DNA from: Metabacillus lacus
Lineage (GTDB): Bacteria; Bacillota; Bacilli; Bacillales; Bacillaceae
Direction of reading: 5' to 3'
Length of the DNA stretch: 64,000 bases
Assembly (NCBI RefSeq): GCF_009674805.1
Contig: NZ_WKKI01000013.1
Span: forward strand, 1 to 64,000
Shown: positions 43,880-53,342 of the stretch, in pieces
Layout: every line of letters starts with the position of its first letter
How positions within the stretch are numbered: the first letter of the stretch is position 1
Made by a program: the position numbers and the translations under genes
The notes under the pieces: model-generated
The model's database searches: none
Told to the model about the DNA's origin: nothing
The model's input: the letters and a program-made list of their open reading frames with translations, nothing else

Positions 43880-43922
43880 TTGAAGAGACAGCGCACTTTT
43901 CATGTGCACTGTCTCTTTATTT
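43880..43922 (+). terminator. Intrinsic terminator
   Basis: agagacagcgcac and gtgcactgtctct form a strong stem with ttttcat loop followed by TTTATTTTA. It implies a plus-strand transcript ending here. Confidence 0.85.
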
Positions 43923-44008
43923 TAGCTTTTCACAGGGTTGTCATTGACGTGAGAAGTAAGTGTTGTTAAAATTCTTTAAGTAAAAGTACATATTACCGGA
44001 GGCTGTAT

Positions 44009-44590
44009 ATGATTCACCAAAGTATTCAACACATGATTGAATTTTTCCAGGAATGGGGTGTATGGGGACTGATTGTGGTTGCCTTTACAGAATCCTCATT
44101 CTTTGTCATACCGCCGGATGCCCTGTTAATTCCTATGAGTCTTTTACAACCCCAGAGTGCATTGCTTTTTGCTGGATATGCCACTCTATTTTCTGTTCTC
44201 GGGGGAATTTTCGGGTACTATTTAGGAAAAGGAATCGGGCGGCCCCTGCTTAATAAATTTGCCTCTGAAAAGCTGATTCTACGTGCTGAACAGCTTTATG
44301 AAAAATATGGTATAGGTGCTATTATTATTGCAGGCTTTACACCCATTCCTTATAAAGTGTTCACAGTCTTAAGCGGTGCAGTTTCAATGAATCTTGCCCT
44401 CTTTGTGGTCGGCTCTTTCATTGGGAGAGGCTTGCGCTTTTTCACAGTTGCATTGCTGATTATGCTGCTTGGTGAAAATGCGACGACCTTAATTAGTGAA
44501 TACGGTACTATTGCAACATTGCTTGCCGGCTTGATTTTTATTATAATTTTCATCTTGCTGCGAAAAAGGAAAGCGGGAAAACGTATATAA
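44009..44590 (+). CDS. DedA family (VTT domain) membrane protein
   Basis: 193 residues with four to six membrane helices. Family motifs: FTESSFFVIPPDALLIPMSL (membrane re-entrant region with acidic residue and Pro), GIFGYYLGKGIGR and GFTPIPYKVFTVLSGAVSM with SFIGRGLRFF (conserved Arg residues). DedA/VTT proteins are thought to move lipid carriers or phospholipids across the membrane. A terminator follows at 44609. Confidence 0.88.
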   Translation: MIHQSIQHMIEFFQEWGVWGLIVVAFTESSFFVIPPDALLIPMSLLQPQSALLFAGYATLFSVLGGIFGYYLGKGIGRPLLNKFASEKLILRAEQLYEKYGIGAIIIAGFTPIPYKVFTVLSGAVSMNLALFVVGSFIGRGLRFFTVALLIMLLGENATTLISEYGTIATLLAGLIFIIIFILLRKRKAGKRI

Positions 44591-44608
44591 TGTTTTCAAC
44601 ATATGTTA

Positions 44609-44640
44609 AAAAGCAGCTCCCTACAGGGGCTGCTTTTTTG
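44609..44640 (+). terminator. Terminator of the dedA gene
   Basis: aaagcagctcc and ggggctgcttt pair around ctaca and run into TTTTTT. Confidence 0.85.
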
Positions 44641-44686
44641 CGAAATAATGAATACAATTACACAGTCTTAAAGCAGCTCACTTACT

Positions 44687-45655
<969 letters not shown>

Positions 45656-45878
45656 TCACTTAAGAATTTGAAATGCTCTAGGTATCATTCCCCTAATCTT
45701 TTAGTACAAACACAAAACAGGTAAAGCTTCCTTATTGTCATTTGTAAGTACTTAGAGATTTTACTATAAAAAAAGAATATGGATTAGTGAACAAAATAAT
45801 TTTCGACTAATGTTGTACAAAAGTTATACAAGTCTGTTATGATTAGATCAAATGACCTGTTAGAAGAGGAGATATACC

Positions 45879-46931
45879 ATGCAAACTTGCCATATGTGCT
45901 TTCAGCCATTAAAAATACTAAATTCTGCTTACCTTTTTATTCAATCAGAAACTTTTTCATTAAAATTGATTCACATCTTGAACAGCCTGCAATTTACTGA
46001 GAGTTCTTCAAGTGTTTACAAAAGAGAATATACATCAAAAAATGAATTGAAAGAAATCCTTTCTTTTCTTCATTCAGAAGGAATTTCACTGCATACATAT
46101 CCAGCCTCAATCAGCAGGCAGAATACACCTGTTTTTTATAAAGATCAAACGCTTTATACAATTTATAACCACACATTTCATGAAGGAATTCTCCATATCA
46201 TCACTTCAGGAGATCTGGAAAGCCATCTTCAACCCATCGTTCACCTGCAATCCTCCGAGCTTTATGGCTTCGAATCTTTACTGAGAGATATGAGCGGACA
46301 ATATTCACCATATCAGCTGTTTGATACTGCTCAAAAAACAAATCTGCATTCCTTTCTGGACAAGCGGGCACGAGAAGTTGCAATCAAAAGCCGTGGAAGT
46401 CTAGTTCCTAAAGGAATAAAAAGTTTTATTAACTTTCTGCCTTCCACTATTTACAGCCCTGAACACTGCCTTGAACACACATTTAAATTGGTTGAAAAAC
46501 ACAAAGTATCACCAGATGATTTAGTATTTGAAGTTGTGGAATCTGAAAAAATTGAAGATATTGATCATTTGCTCAATATTTTTCAAGTGTACCGAAAAAA
46601 TGGGATGAAAGTTGCTCTCGATGATGTTGGTTCTGGCTTTGCAACGTTAGAAACACTGAAACTCTTGCAGCCAGACTATGCTAAAATTGACAGAGCTTAT
46701 ATTAGCTACTGTGATCAAAGCAAAGAAAAAGAAAACTTTTTAAAAGAGATTGTTGCAATTGGAAACGAATACGGAATAAGCATCCTGGCAGAAGGTATTG
46801 AAAGAAAAGAAGAATTGGAATTCAGCCGAGATCTCGGAATACAATATGGACAGGGATATTATATTGAAAAGCCAAGCTTATCTCCCCTTCTTCTGAAGCA
46901 AATTAATATGAAACTTCAAGTAACCTCCTGA
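45879..46931 (+). CDS. Stand-alone EAL domain protein
   Basis: 350 residues. N-terminal about 100 residues begin with QTCHMCFQPLKIL (CxxC, possibly metal-binding) and are otherwise unrecognised. The EAL domain (about 105-345) keeps the residues needed for phosphodiesterase activity: ELYGFESLLRD, FINFLPS, LVFEVVESE, ALDDVGSGFATLE, YAKIDRAYI, LAEGIERKEE. Soluble, no GGDEF. Probably degrades c-di-GMP. ATG after AGAGGAG. Confidence 0.85.
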   Translation: MQTCHMCFQPLKILNSAYLFIQSETFSLKLIHILNSLQFTESSSSVYKREYTSKNELKEILSFLHSEGISLHTYPASISRQNTPVFYKDQTLYTIYNHTFHEGILHIITSGDLESHLQPIVHLQSSELYGFESLLRDMSGQYSPYQLFDTAQKTNLHSFLDKRAREVAIKSRGSLVPKGIKSFINFLPSTIYSPEHCLEHTFKLVEKHKVSPDDLVFEVVESEKIEDIDHLLNIFQVYRKNGMKVALDDVGSGFATLETLKLLQPDYAKIDRAYISYCDQSKEKENFLKEIVAIGNEYGISILAEGIERKEELEFSRDLGIQYGQGYYIEKPSLSPLLLKQINMKLQVTS

Positions 46932-46952
46932 CTTTGAATAGGAGGCAGGACC

Positions 46953-46990
46953 TAACGCTCAAAAATTAATATTTTGAGCGTATTTTTTAT
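46953..46990 (+). terminator. Terminator of the EAL gene
   Basis: aacgctcaaaa and ttttgagcgt pair, followed by ATTTTTTA. Confidence 0.85.
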
Positions 46991-47264
46991 TAACTGCAAC
47001 AGCTGGCAAAAATTCTTCTATCAATATTGAAGTTTTCCATAGGAGCAAGCTAATTGATCTGAAAACAGGTTAACTCTATCAATTTTCGACCGAAGACTCC
47101 CTCTTCAATCGTGAGAAGGAGGAGCTAAATCAGTGTACTCTTCAAGTAAAAATAGATTGAGGTACCAACGATAGAGAAAACGGGGAAGCTTTTCCGGTTA
47201 TTCTACTGAAAAGCCTGACAGAACATGCAATGAATACTCATCAGATAAGTTGTCTTATTCCGCA
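46991..47264. other. Intergenic stretch without a supported gene
   Basis: Only a 13-codon frame after a good GGAGGAG site near 47120 is seen. In-frame sequence beyond its TAG remains open but has no recognisable features. Confidence 0.4.
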
Positions 47265-47302
47265 AAGAAAAAAAGCGCAGGCAGCTGCCCACGCTTTTTT
47301 TG
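47265..47302 (-). terminator. Terminator of the NlpC/P60 gene
   Basis: aaaaaaagcg and cgcttttttt flank the palindrome ggcagctgcc. It ends in a T run on the minus strand. Confidence 0.85.
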
Positions 47303-47312
47303 TTTCATTCTA

Positions 47313-47768
47313 TTAAATAGTGCGTTTCGCACCAACGTATTTAGTCTTCCAGTAGCTGTTTGACATTTTATCCACTGTAACACCCTTTGAGCTGGATGCA
47401 TGGATGAACTGATTATTTCCTACATATATTCCTACGTGGGATACACCTTTTCTATTAGTGGAGAAGAAAACTAGATCACCTTTTTTAAGCTGGCTTTTTG
47501 ACACTGTCTTACCCTTTTTATACATATCAGAAGCAGTTCTTGGAAGTGCTGAACCAACAGATTTTTTATAAGAATAGCCGACAAAGCCGGAACAGTCAAA
47601 GCCTTTAGGAGTTGTACCGCCATATTTATAAGGTGTTTTCACGTGCTTTTTGCTTTCTGTTACAAACTTGTCCACTTTTGCACCGGAAGAAGCTTCAGCT
47701 GAATTTATCACAAGACTGTTTGAGAAGAGAAACACAATAAACGTTAACAATACCCCTATCTTTTTCAT
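47313..47768 (-). CDS. Secreted NlpC/P60 peptidoglycan endopeptidase
   Basis: 151 residues from ATG at 47768, 5 nt after GGAGGTTT; the ORF start 51 bp upstream lacks a site. Signal peptide about 1-28 (KKIGVLLTFIVFLFSNSLVI ... AEA). The NlpC/P60 catalytic domain makes up the rest: Cys in GFDCSGFVGYSY, His in GVSHVGIYVG, third polar residue (His) in NQFIHASS. No LysM or SH3 binding domain, so a minimal enzyme. Cleaves D-Glu-diaminopimelate bonds in wall peptides. Confidence 0.9.
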   Translation of the reverse strand: MKKIGVLLTFIVFLFSNSLVINSAEASSGAKVDKFVTESKKHVKTPYKYGGTTPKGFDCSGFVGYSYKKSVGSALPRTASDMYKKGKTVSKSQLKKGDLVFFSTNRKGVSHVGIYVGNNQFIHASSSKGVTVDKMSNSYWKTKYVGAKRTI

Positions 47769-47963
47769 GGTAAACCTCCGTTTTTCTTTGGTGTATATAA
47801 AGAATACCAGAAAAACCATAGTTTTGAAGTTACAGTTTATTTACCATGTATTACAATTTTGTAACAACAATCGACTTTATTACCACTTTTTTGACACAAA
47901 TCCGTAATATAACAACCTTCTATTTTCCTATCACTTTAAAACTCTAGGAGAAAACTCATTTTT

Positions 47964-48674
47964 TTACCGTTTGGACTTTCGATATCCCGCTTTTACTGCT
48001 TCCTCTTCGGAACAAAATAACTCTTCTTCTTTTGTCACTTGATAGAATTGCCCTCCTGGCAGGTGATAAATTTTTTCACCTGATGAAGATACATTTCCTT
48101 TTATTCTGCATGCCGTCGTTTCGCTGTCAGTACTATATTTTTCATCAGCAGCTGCGTAATTTTCTATACTCCACAGTCCCGCTTCTCTTTTCTGCGCTGC
48201 TTTTTGTATTTCATAAAATCTATCAACATGCCTTGTATTTGGTGCAAATACATATGCCACTCTGGCCAGACCTTCTTCCAGAATCATTTCATTAAACATT
48301 TTGCCTTCGACATGAACATATGCAAGAAGCCTTCCATACTTATCCCGTTCACTTGCATCCAGCTCAAGGCCGATACTTTTTCCTTCCAAGTGTTTTTTTG
48401 CAAAGCTGCTTGCTTCCGGTCCAAAAGGTTCAACAGGCTTTGAGGGATGGACAGTTTCCGGTGTATCAATCAGCAGCAAGCGAACGGTTTCTTTTCTGCC
48501 GTTTATGGAAACTTGCACAGTGTCTCCATCCACTACCCTTACAACTTCTGCAGGAATATGTTTTTGGGTTCCTTGCTTATCTGCTGACGTCTGCCTTAAT
48601 TCTTCTGCAAGGTTGATTGAACAGGCTGATAGTAGCAGGGTGCTTAACAGCACCGCTAAAAGTTTTTTCCACAT
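47964..48674 (-). CDS. Thermonuclease (SNase)-like lipoprotein
   Basis: 236 residues from ATG at 48674. Lipobox LLLSAC (Cys about 19). SNase domain about 40-165: VVRVVDGDTVQVSINGRKET, VRLLLIDTPETVHP, LELDASERDKYGRLLAYVHV, MFNEMILEEGLARVAYVF, covering the Arg/Glu catalytic set. The C-terminal TACRIKGNVSSSGEKIYHLP segment with a later Cys is a small domain often appended to secreted nucleases. Ca-dependent nuclease at the cell surface, perhaps nutritional or for DNA processing. Confidence 0.9.
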   Translation of the reverse strand: MWKKLLAVLLSTLLLSACSINLAEELRQTSADKQGTQKHIPAEVVRVVDGDTVQVSINGRKETVRLLLIDTPETVHPSKPVEPFGPEASSFAKKHLEGKSIGLELDASERDKYGRLLAYVHVEGKMFNEMILEEGLARVAYVFAPNTRHVDRFYEIQKAAQKREAGLWSIENYAAADEKYSTDSETTACRIKGNVSSSGEKIYHLPGGQFYQVTKEEELFCSEEEAVKAGYRKSKR

Positions 48675-48777
48675 AAATAAAATCCTTTCCGTTACTAACA
48701 CTTAAGAAGCTAGTCCGCCTCCTGTGCACCGATTATTAACTTTGAGGCTTGGTCACATGATACTTTCTTATTTTACA

Positions 48778-48803
48778 AAGAAAACCCGCCACATGGCGGG
48801 CCT
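48778..48803 (-). terminator. Terminator of ykvY
   Basis: cccgcc and ggcggg pair around acat, followed on the minus strand by TTTTCTTTG. Confidence 0.75.
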
Positions 48804-48837
48804 TAGTAGAAATGAGCTGATAATACTTCTTGGGATA

Positions 48838-49935
48838 TTATTTGATGATTTGCAGTTCCTTTGGATAACCGGTCAACGTTTCATGAGCGTTCTTTGTAAT
48901 AAGAACATCATCTTCTATTCTGACCCCTCCGATGGAAGGAATGTATATCCCTGGTTCAATTGTGTACACCATACCCTCTTTCAGCATAAGTTTATTATTT
49001 TGTGCCAGAGATGGATATTCGTGGACATTTATTCCCAGCCCGTGTCCCAGTCTATGCGGAAAATACTCCCCATACCCAGCGTCATCAATTACTTTCCTTG
49101 CTGTTGCATCTAAATCTCCCAATACTGTTCCAGGTTTACTTGCTTTCAATGCGGCTTTCTGCGCTTTCAAAACAGTATCATATATTTCTTTTTGCTCTTC
49201 GCTGACTGATCCAAAAGCAAATGTTCTAGTAATGTCAGAACAATAACCATCAAGCACTACACCTAGATCAAAAAGGACCAAATCTCCTTTGGCGAGAACT
49301 TCCAAACCAGGATTTCCATGAGGCTGGCCGGATTTTTTTCCAAACAGAACCATCGTAGAAAAGGACATGGAACGAATGCCTTTTCTCTTTAGTTCATACT
49401 CAATAGCAGCGACAACTTCCATTTCGGTGACGCCTTCCCTTAAGTAACTGACACCAATTTCAACTCCTGCATCAGCAAGTTTTGCTGCCTGTCTAAGTAT
49501 TTCAATTTCCTGTTCTTCTTTTATCATACGAAGCTCATTTAGTAGACTATCTACATTTGCAAAATCGCCTGCTCCGCTGATTTCCTTCAAGCGTTCTGCT
49601 CTGCTGAAGGATAAATGATCTTTTTCCACCGCAACGCAATCTATTTTTAGTGAGCGCTTTTTCAGAAAGCTGCCTGCAAGCTCCCATGCATCCTCATGAT
49701 CTTCATAGCCGATAATCTCATATGGCCATCCGGCCTCCTTCGCCTGAGTCTGCTCCATTTTAGGCAGAATAAAAAAAGGCTCTTCTTCCTGAAACACAAA
49801 AACTCCCATTATCCGCTCATGAGGGTTTGTGTAAAACTGAGTCAAGTAAAAGACATTTTCTGTTGAACTAATAAACGCACATGGAATATCTTTCTGCTGA
49901 AGCCATTTCTGAACTGCTTTCAACCGCTTTGCCAA
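48838..49935 (-). CDS. ykvY: M24 family Xaa-Pro dipeptidase
   Basis: 365 residues from TTG at 49935, 9 nt after GGGAGG. N-terminal creatinase-like domain about 1-125. The catalytic pita-bread domain has the five metal ligands: VLFDLGVVLDGYCSDITRTF (two Asp), HRLGHGLGINVHEYP (His), YTIEPGIYIP (Glu) and VRIEDDVLIT (Glu). It hydrolyses X-Pro dipeptides with Mn or Co. Same neighbourhood as B. subtilis ykvY. It follows crtO with only 2 bp between, so it appears cotranscribed with the carotenoid genes. Confidence 0.9.
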   Translation of the reverse strand: MAKRLKAVQKWLQQKDIPCAFISSTENVFYLTQFYTNPHERIMGVFVFQEEEPFFILPKMEQTQAKEAGWPYEIIGYEDHEDAWELAGSFLKKRSLKIDCVAVEKDHLSFSRAERLKEISGAGDFANVDSLLNELRMIKEEQEIEILRQAAKLADAGVEIGVSYLREGVTEMEVVAAIEYELKRKGIRSMSFSTMVLFGKKSGQPHGNPGLEVLAKGDLVLFDLGVVLDGYCSDITRTFAFGSVSEEQKEIYDTVLKAQKAALKASKPGTVLGDLDATARKVIDDAGYGEYFPHRLGHGLGINVHEYPSLAQNNKLMLKEGMVYTIEPGIYIPSIGGVRIEDDVLITKNAHETLTGYPKELQIIK

Positions 49936-49937
49936 AT

Positions 49938-50402
49938 CTAACAGCCTCCCTCTCTATTGTTAAGTTTTTTTACTGCTCGCGAGAACCTGATTCTGTTGTA
50001 CCTTTGAATCATGATGAACGGCAGATTAAATATCAACGCATATAGAATCATATAGACGGCAATGACTGCATCATTCCAAAGGAAGAAAAGGAGGGCAGGA
50101 GGAATTTGAAGCCAGTGTGCGTATTCGCTTCTTTTCGTCCTGTCTATGTACAGATTCAGCTTTTCTTTTCTACCACCTGCTCTGCTGTTTTTTATGTTCA
50201 GCAGTCTTGCCGCTTCCGGCACTTTGTCCTTCCACTTTTTAATCAGCAGGCGCTCATAAAGCCGGCCTTCCTTTTCCCATTTCCTCTCTTTATATATCCA
50301 TTGGAAGTTTCTCATAAAATCAAGGGTCCGTTTTCCTGCAAGAACAGATATCCCCGTTTGGATGATTATCCACGCTATGATATTAATCAGGAGAAGCGAC
50401 AT
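49938..50402 (-). CDS. crtO: CrtO-type glycosyl carotenoid acyltransferase
   Basis: 154 residues (S. aureus CrtO 165). Two or three hydrophobic helices (N-terminus, about 95-130). Conserved central region RTKRSEYAHWLQIPPALLFF corresponds to the S. aureus TKRAELIHW segment, and IMIQRYNRIRF to its IVQRYNRPRL. In staphyloxanthin synthesis CrtO esterifies the glucosyl C6 with a fatty acid at the membrane. ATG overlaps the crtQ stop region; its ribosome site lies inside crtQ. Confidence 0.85.
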   Translation of the reverse strand: MSLLLINIIAWIIIQTGISVLAGKRTLDFMRNFQWIYKERKWEKEGRLYERLLIKKWKDKVPEAARLLNIKNSRAGGRKEKLNLYIDRTKRSEYAHWLQIPPALLFFLWNDAVIAVYMILYALIFNLPFIMIQRYNRIRFSRAVKKLNNREGGC

Positions 50403-50403
50403 G

Positions 50404-51507
50404 CTATGCCTGCTCCTTTTCTGCGATACTTCTACCCTTCCATTTAGCGTTTCTTGTCAAATATGTTTGTAAAAAAGAAAATAAAAATACGCCTGCAAAA
50501 AAGAGGAGGTGAACCGGAAAAAATAGGGCATGCCAGAAAGAAAACGTTCCGATTCTTACTGCTATTGTGTAAATCTGAAGAACAGCAGCAGCGTATAAAA
50601 TCAAAATCGGCACCCAATGATAGCTTACTGTACTTGAAAGTGCAGCAGGTATAAAAGTAAACATCCCCGTAAGCCATATGAATACGAGAACGAGCGAAAC
50701 TTTACTTGTAGTCCCTGCTCCGGAAGCAAAGCTTTTTGACCAGCCTTTAATCAGCTCGCTCCAGCCATTTGGATACATTCGCATTGAAATGGCGTGCCTG
50801 CCGCTGATGCACCTGACTTTTCCTCCCTGCTTTTTCACATGCCTTGCAAACGCCATATTTTCTACAATACGTCCCTTAATTGCTTCATGACCTCCAAATT
50901 TTCCATAATCTCTTTTTCGGATAATCATGCATTGACCGAACGCACCATTAGAGGAGAGTTTCCTTTGTAAAGGATGAAAGGCCCCCATAGACCCGTAGAT
51001 GACGATATGAAACAGCATTGACAGAGATTCATAGCCCTTTTTAACCGCATGAAAGGGGTGAATGGATAGAACGCTTCCTTCTTTTTGATCTTGAAATGCT
51101 TCTAGGATTCTCAATAAACCGTTTTTTTCAAAATATGTATCAGCATCTATAAACAAAAGCCATTCTTTTGAAGACTGTCTAGCTCCTTGCCAGCATGCCC
51201 AAGACTTTCCGAGCCAGCCTTGCGGCAAATCCGGAACATCCAGCACTGCTGCACCTTTCGCTTTTGCAATCTCAGCAGTTGAATCAGCAGACTGATCATT
51301 TGCTACAATGATTTCAAGATTTTCTTCTGTTTGTTTATTTAGTGAGTCCAGCAGGACAGCTATGTTTTTTTCCTCATCTCTTGCAGGAATGATAATGGTC
51401 ACTTTTGAAAAAAGCTCCCTGCTCTCTGCCTTTGGCCTTGCAGACAAGACAGGTATGGACCAGAAAATAAATATACCTATTGTAATGGCCGCAGCAATAA
51501 TCCCCAA
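50404..51507 (-). CDS. crtQ: CrtQ-type carotenoid glycosyltransferase (GT2)
   Basis: 367 residues from TTG at 51507, 7 nt after AAAGGAGG that itself lies within the longer ORF. N-terminal membrane helix, GT2 domain with TIIIPARDEEKNIAVLLDSL, IVANDQSADST and the metal-binding LLFIDADTYF (DxD); then RIVENMAFARHVKKQGGKV and three C-terminal helices. It adds glucose to the carotenoid carboxylate (4,4'-diaponeurosporenoate in S. aureus). First gene of crtQ-crtO-ykvY, divergent from crtP. Confidence 0.87.
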   Translation of the reverse strand: MGIIAAAITIGIFIFWSIPVLSARPKAESRELFSKVTIIIPARDEEKNIAVLLDSLNKQTEENLEIIVANDQSADSTAEIAKAKGAAVLDVPDLPQGWLGKSWACWQGARQSSKEWLLFIDADTYFEKNGLLRILEAFQDQKEGSVLSIHPFHAVKKGYESLSMLFHIVIYGSMGAFHPLQRKLSSNGAFGQCMIIRKRDYGKFGGHEAIKGRIVENMAFARHVKKQGGKVRCISGRHAISMRMYPNGWSELIKGWSKSFASGAGTTSKVSLVLVFIWLTGMFTFIPAALSSTVSYHWVPILILYAAAVLQIYTIAVRIGTFSFWHALFFPVHLLFFAGVFLFSFLQTYLTRNAKWKGRSIAEKEQA

Positions 51508-51727
51508 CAGCAAGCCTCCTTTGCTTATGCACTCAGCATGATATGTATACTGCACACGAAAACTGCTAACCCGTTATCTTACATCATACATCTATTTATG
51601 GAAAACGTCATTCCCTATCCTCCCCAACAGCATATTTGAGAATAAAAACCTGTTTATTTTTTTATTATAAGGGGAATTGTTGAGGTATTGGTCTTTTTTA
51701 AACTTTTACTTACTGGAGGGAACATGT

Positions 51728-53236
51728 ATGAAAAAGAAAGTTGCGGTAATTGGCGGCGGCCTTGGCGGAATGTCTGCAGGCATCAGGCTGGCAGCAGACG
51801 GTTATGATGTTACAATTGTTGAACAGGGAGAGCGTCTTGGAGGCAAGCTGAATGTGCGGAACGGAAAAGGTTACTCCTTTGACACCGGACCTTCCATTTT
51901 GACCATGCCGTGGGTGCTTGAACAGCTGTTTGAAAGTGCAGGCAGAAACATCCACGATTATATTGACATTGTCAGGGTAGAACCGCAATGGAGAACATTT
52001 TTTGAAGATGGCACCACAATTGATTTAACAAGTGATCTGCCAGCGATGCTTCAGCAGATAAACGAACTTTCTCCTGAAGATGCATCAAATTTTTTGCAAT
52101 ATCTTCAGCATTGCAGCAAAATGTATGAATACAGCATGAAGAGCATTTATAAAAAATCTGTTTCAACTGTTGGGGATATGAGATCTTTAAATACTGTGAA
52201 AGAACTGCTATCCATGGACCCTATGAAGTCACTTGATGCCATCAGCAAAAAACATTTTAAAGACCCTCACCTTCAGCAGTTATTTAACTTCCTGATTATG
52301 TATGTAGGATCTTCACCATACAATGCACCCGCCGTACTTTCACAGCTCACTCACGTTCAGCTTGGACTGGGTATTTATTATGTAAAAGGCGGAATGAGCA
52401 AAATCGGTGAAGCGATGGCGAAACTTTTGGAAGAACAAAATGTAAAAGTACTACTAAATACTAAAGTTAAGAGAATTGTAACTGAAGGATCTGCTGCAGC
52501 AGGCATACAGCTTGAGGATGACACAGTCATTTCTACTGATCTGGTTGTTTCTAACCTGGAAGCGATCCCTGCCTATAAAACCCTTCTTAAAGATGGCATC
52601 CACAGCGGACAGGACCAAAAAGGGATGGAAAAATTTCCTCCGACAGTTTCCGGACATGTATTGCTGCTGGGCGTTGATAAAAAATACAACAATTTGTCTC
52701 ACCATAATTTCTTCTTCTCTGAAGATCCTAAAAAAGAATTTCAGCAAATCTTCCAGGAGGGTGTTTTGGCGGATGACCCAACAGTATACATAGGCATCTC
52801 TTCTAAATCCGATCCATCCCAGGCACCTCAAGGGAAAGAAAACTTTTTTGTACTCACGCATGTCCCTCCTCTAAAAGAGGGAGAAACATGGGAGGCGAAC
52901 CGGGACAGGTACCGTGAACTGGTGATTGATAAACTGGAAAGAATGGGCGTTGAAAACCTTCGTGAACATATTGAATTTGAGTATCAGTTTACCCCTGATG
53001 ATTTAAAGGAGCTATATGGTGCAAACGGCGGGTCAATTTACGGTGTTGTAACAGATCGAAAGAAAAACGGCGGCTTTAAAATCCCTAGTAAAAGTGCACA
53101 CTATGAAAACCTGTACTTTGTAGGGGGCTCTACACACCCAGGGGGCGGCGTTCCCATGGTTACCCTCTCCGGCCAGCTGACGGCAGATTTAATTGCAGAA
53201 ACACAGATACCGCAGAAAGAAAAAAATATTGGCTGA
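51728..53236 (+). CDS. crtP: CrtP-type diaponeurosporene oxidase (phytoene desaturase family)
   Basis: 502 residues from ATG at 51728 after CTGGAGGG. N-terminal FAD loop VAVIGGGLGGMSAGIRLAAD with GGKLN. Segments FDTGPSILTMPWV, EPQWRTFFEDGTTIDL, MYVGSSPYNAPAVLS, HHNFFFSEDP and VGGSTHPGGGVPMVTLSGQ fit S. aureus CrtP better than CrtN. It oxidises the terminal methyl of diaponeurosporene toward the aldehyde. The desaturase CrtN and synthase CrtM are not in the window. Confidence 0.88.
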   Translation: MKKKVAVIGGGLGGMSAGIRLAADGYDVTIVEQGERLGGKLNVRNGKGYSFDTGPSILTMPWVLEQLFESAGRNIHDYIDIVRVEPQWRTFFEDGTTIDLTSDLPAMLQQINELSPEDASNFLQYLQHCSKMYEYSMKSIYKKSVSTVGDMRSLNTVKELLSMDPMKSLDAISKKHFKDPHLQQLFNFLIMYVGSSPYNAPAVLSQLTHVQLGLGIYYVKGGMSKIGEAMAKLLEEQNVKVLLNTKVKRIVTEGSAAAGIQLEDDTVISTDLVVSNLEAIPAYKTLLKDGIHSGQDQKGMEKFPPTVSGHVLLLGVDKKYNNLSHHNFFFSEDPKKEFQQIFQEGVLADDPTVYIGISSKSDPSQAPQGKENFFVLTHVPPLKEGETWEANRDRYRELVIDKLERMGVENLREHIEFEYQFTPDDLKELYGANGGSIYGVVTDRKKNGGFKIPSKSAHYENLYFVGGSTHPGGGVPMVTLSGQLTADLIAETQIPQKEKNIG

Positions 53237-53291
53237 GTATCTTTTTATACAGAATGTAATCCTATGATCATTCTAGATGACGATTACTGTT

Positions 53292-53330
53292 CAAAGCCGG
53301 AGTTTATCTGCCGGCTTTGACTTTCTTTTT
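53292..53330 (+). terminator. Terminator after crtP
   Basis: tcaaagccgg and ccggctttga pair, followed by CTTTCTTTTT. It ends just before the ribosome site of the next gene, so it may attenuate read-through. Confidence 0.75.
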
Positions 53331-53342
53331 GGAGGTGAAGCA

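Noticed and set aside
47120-47264. Short gene after a GGAGGAG site
   Set aside because: Only 13 codons before a stop; the open continuation after the TAG has no recognisable motif.
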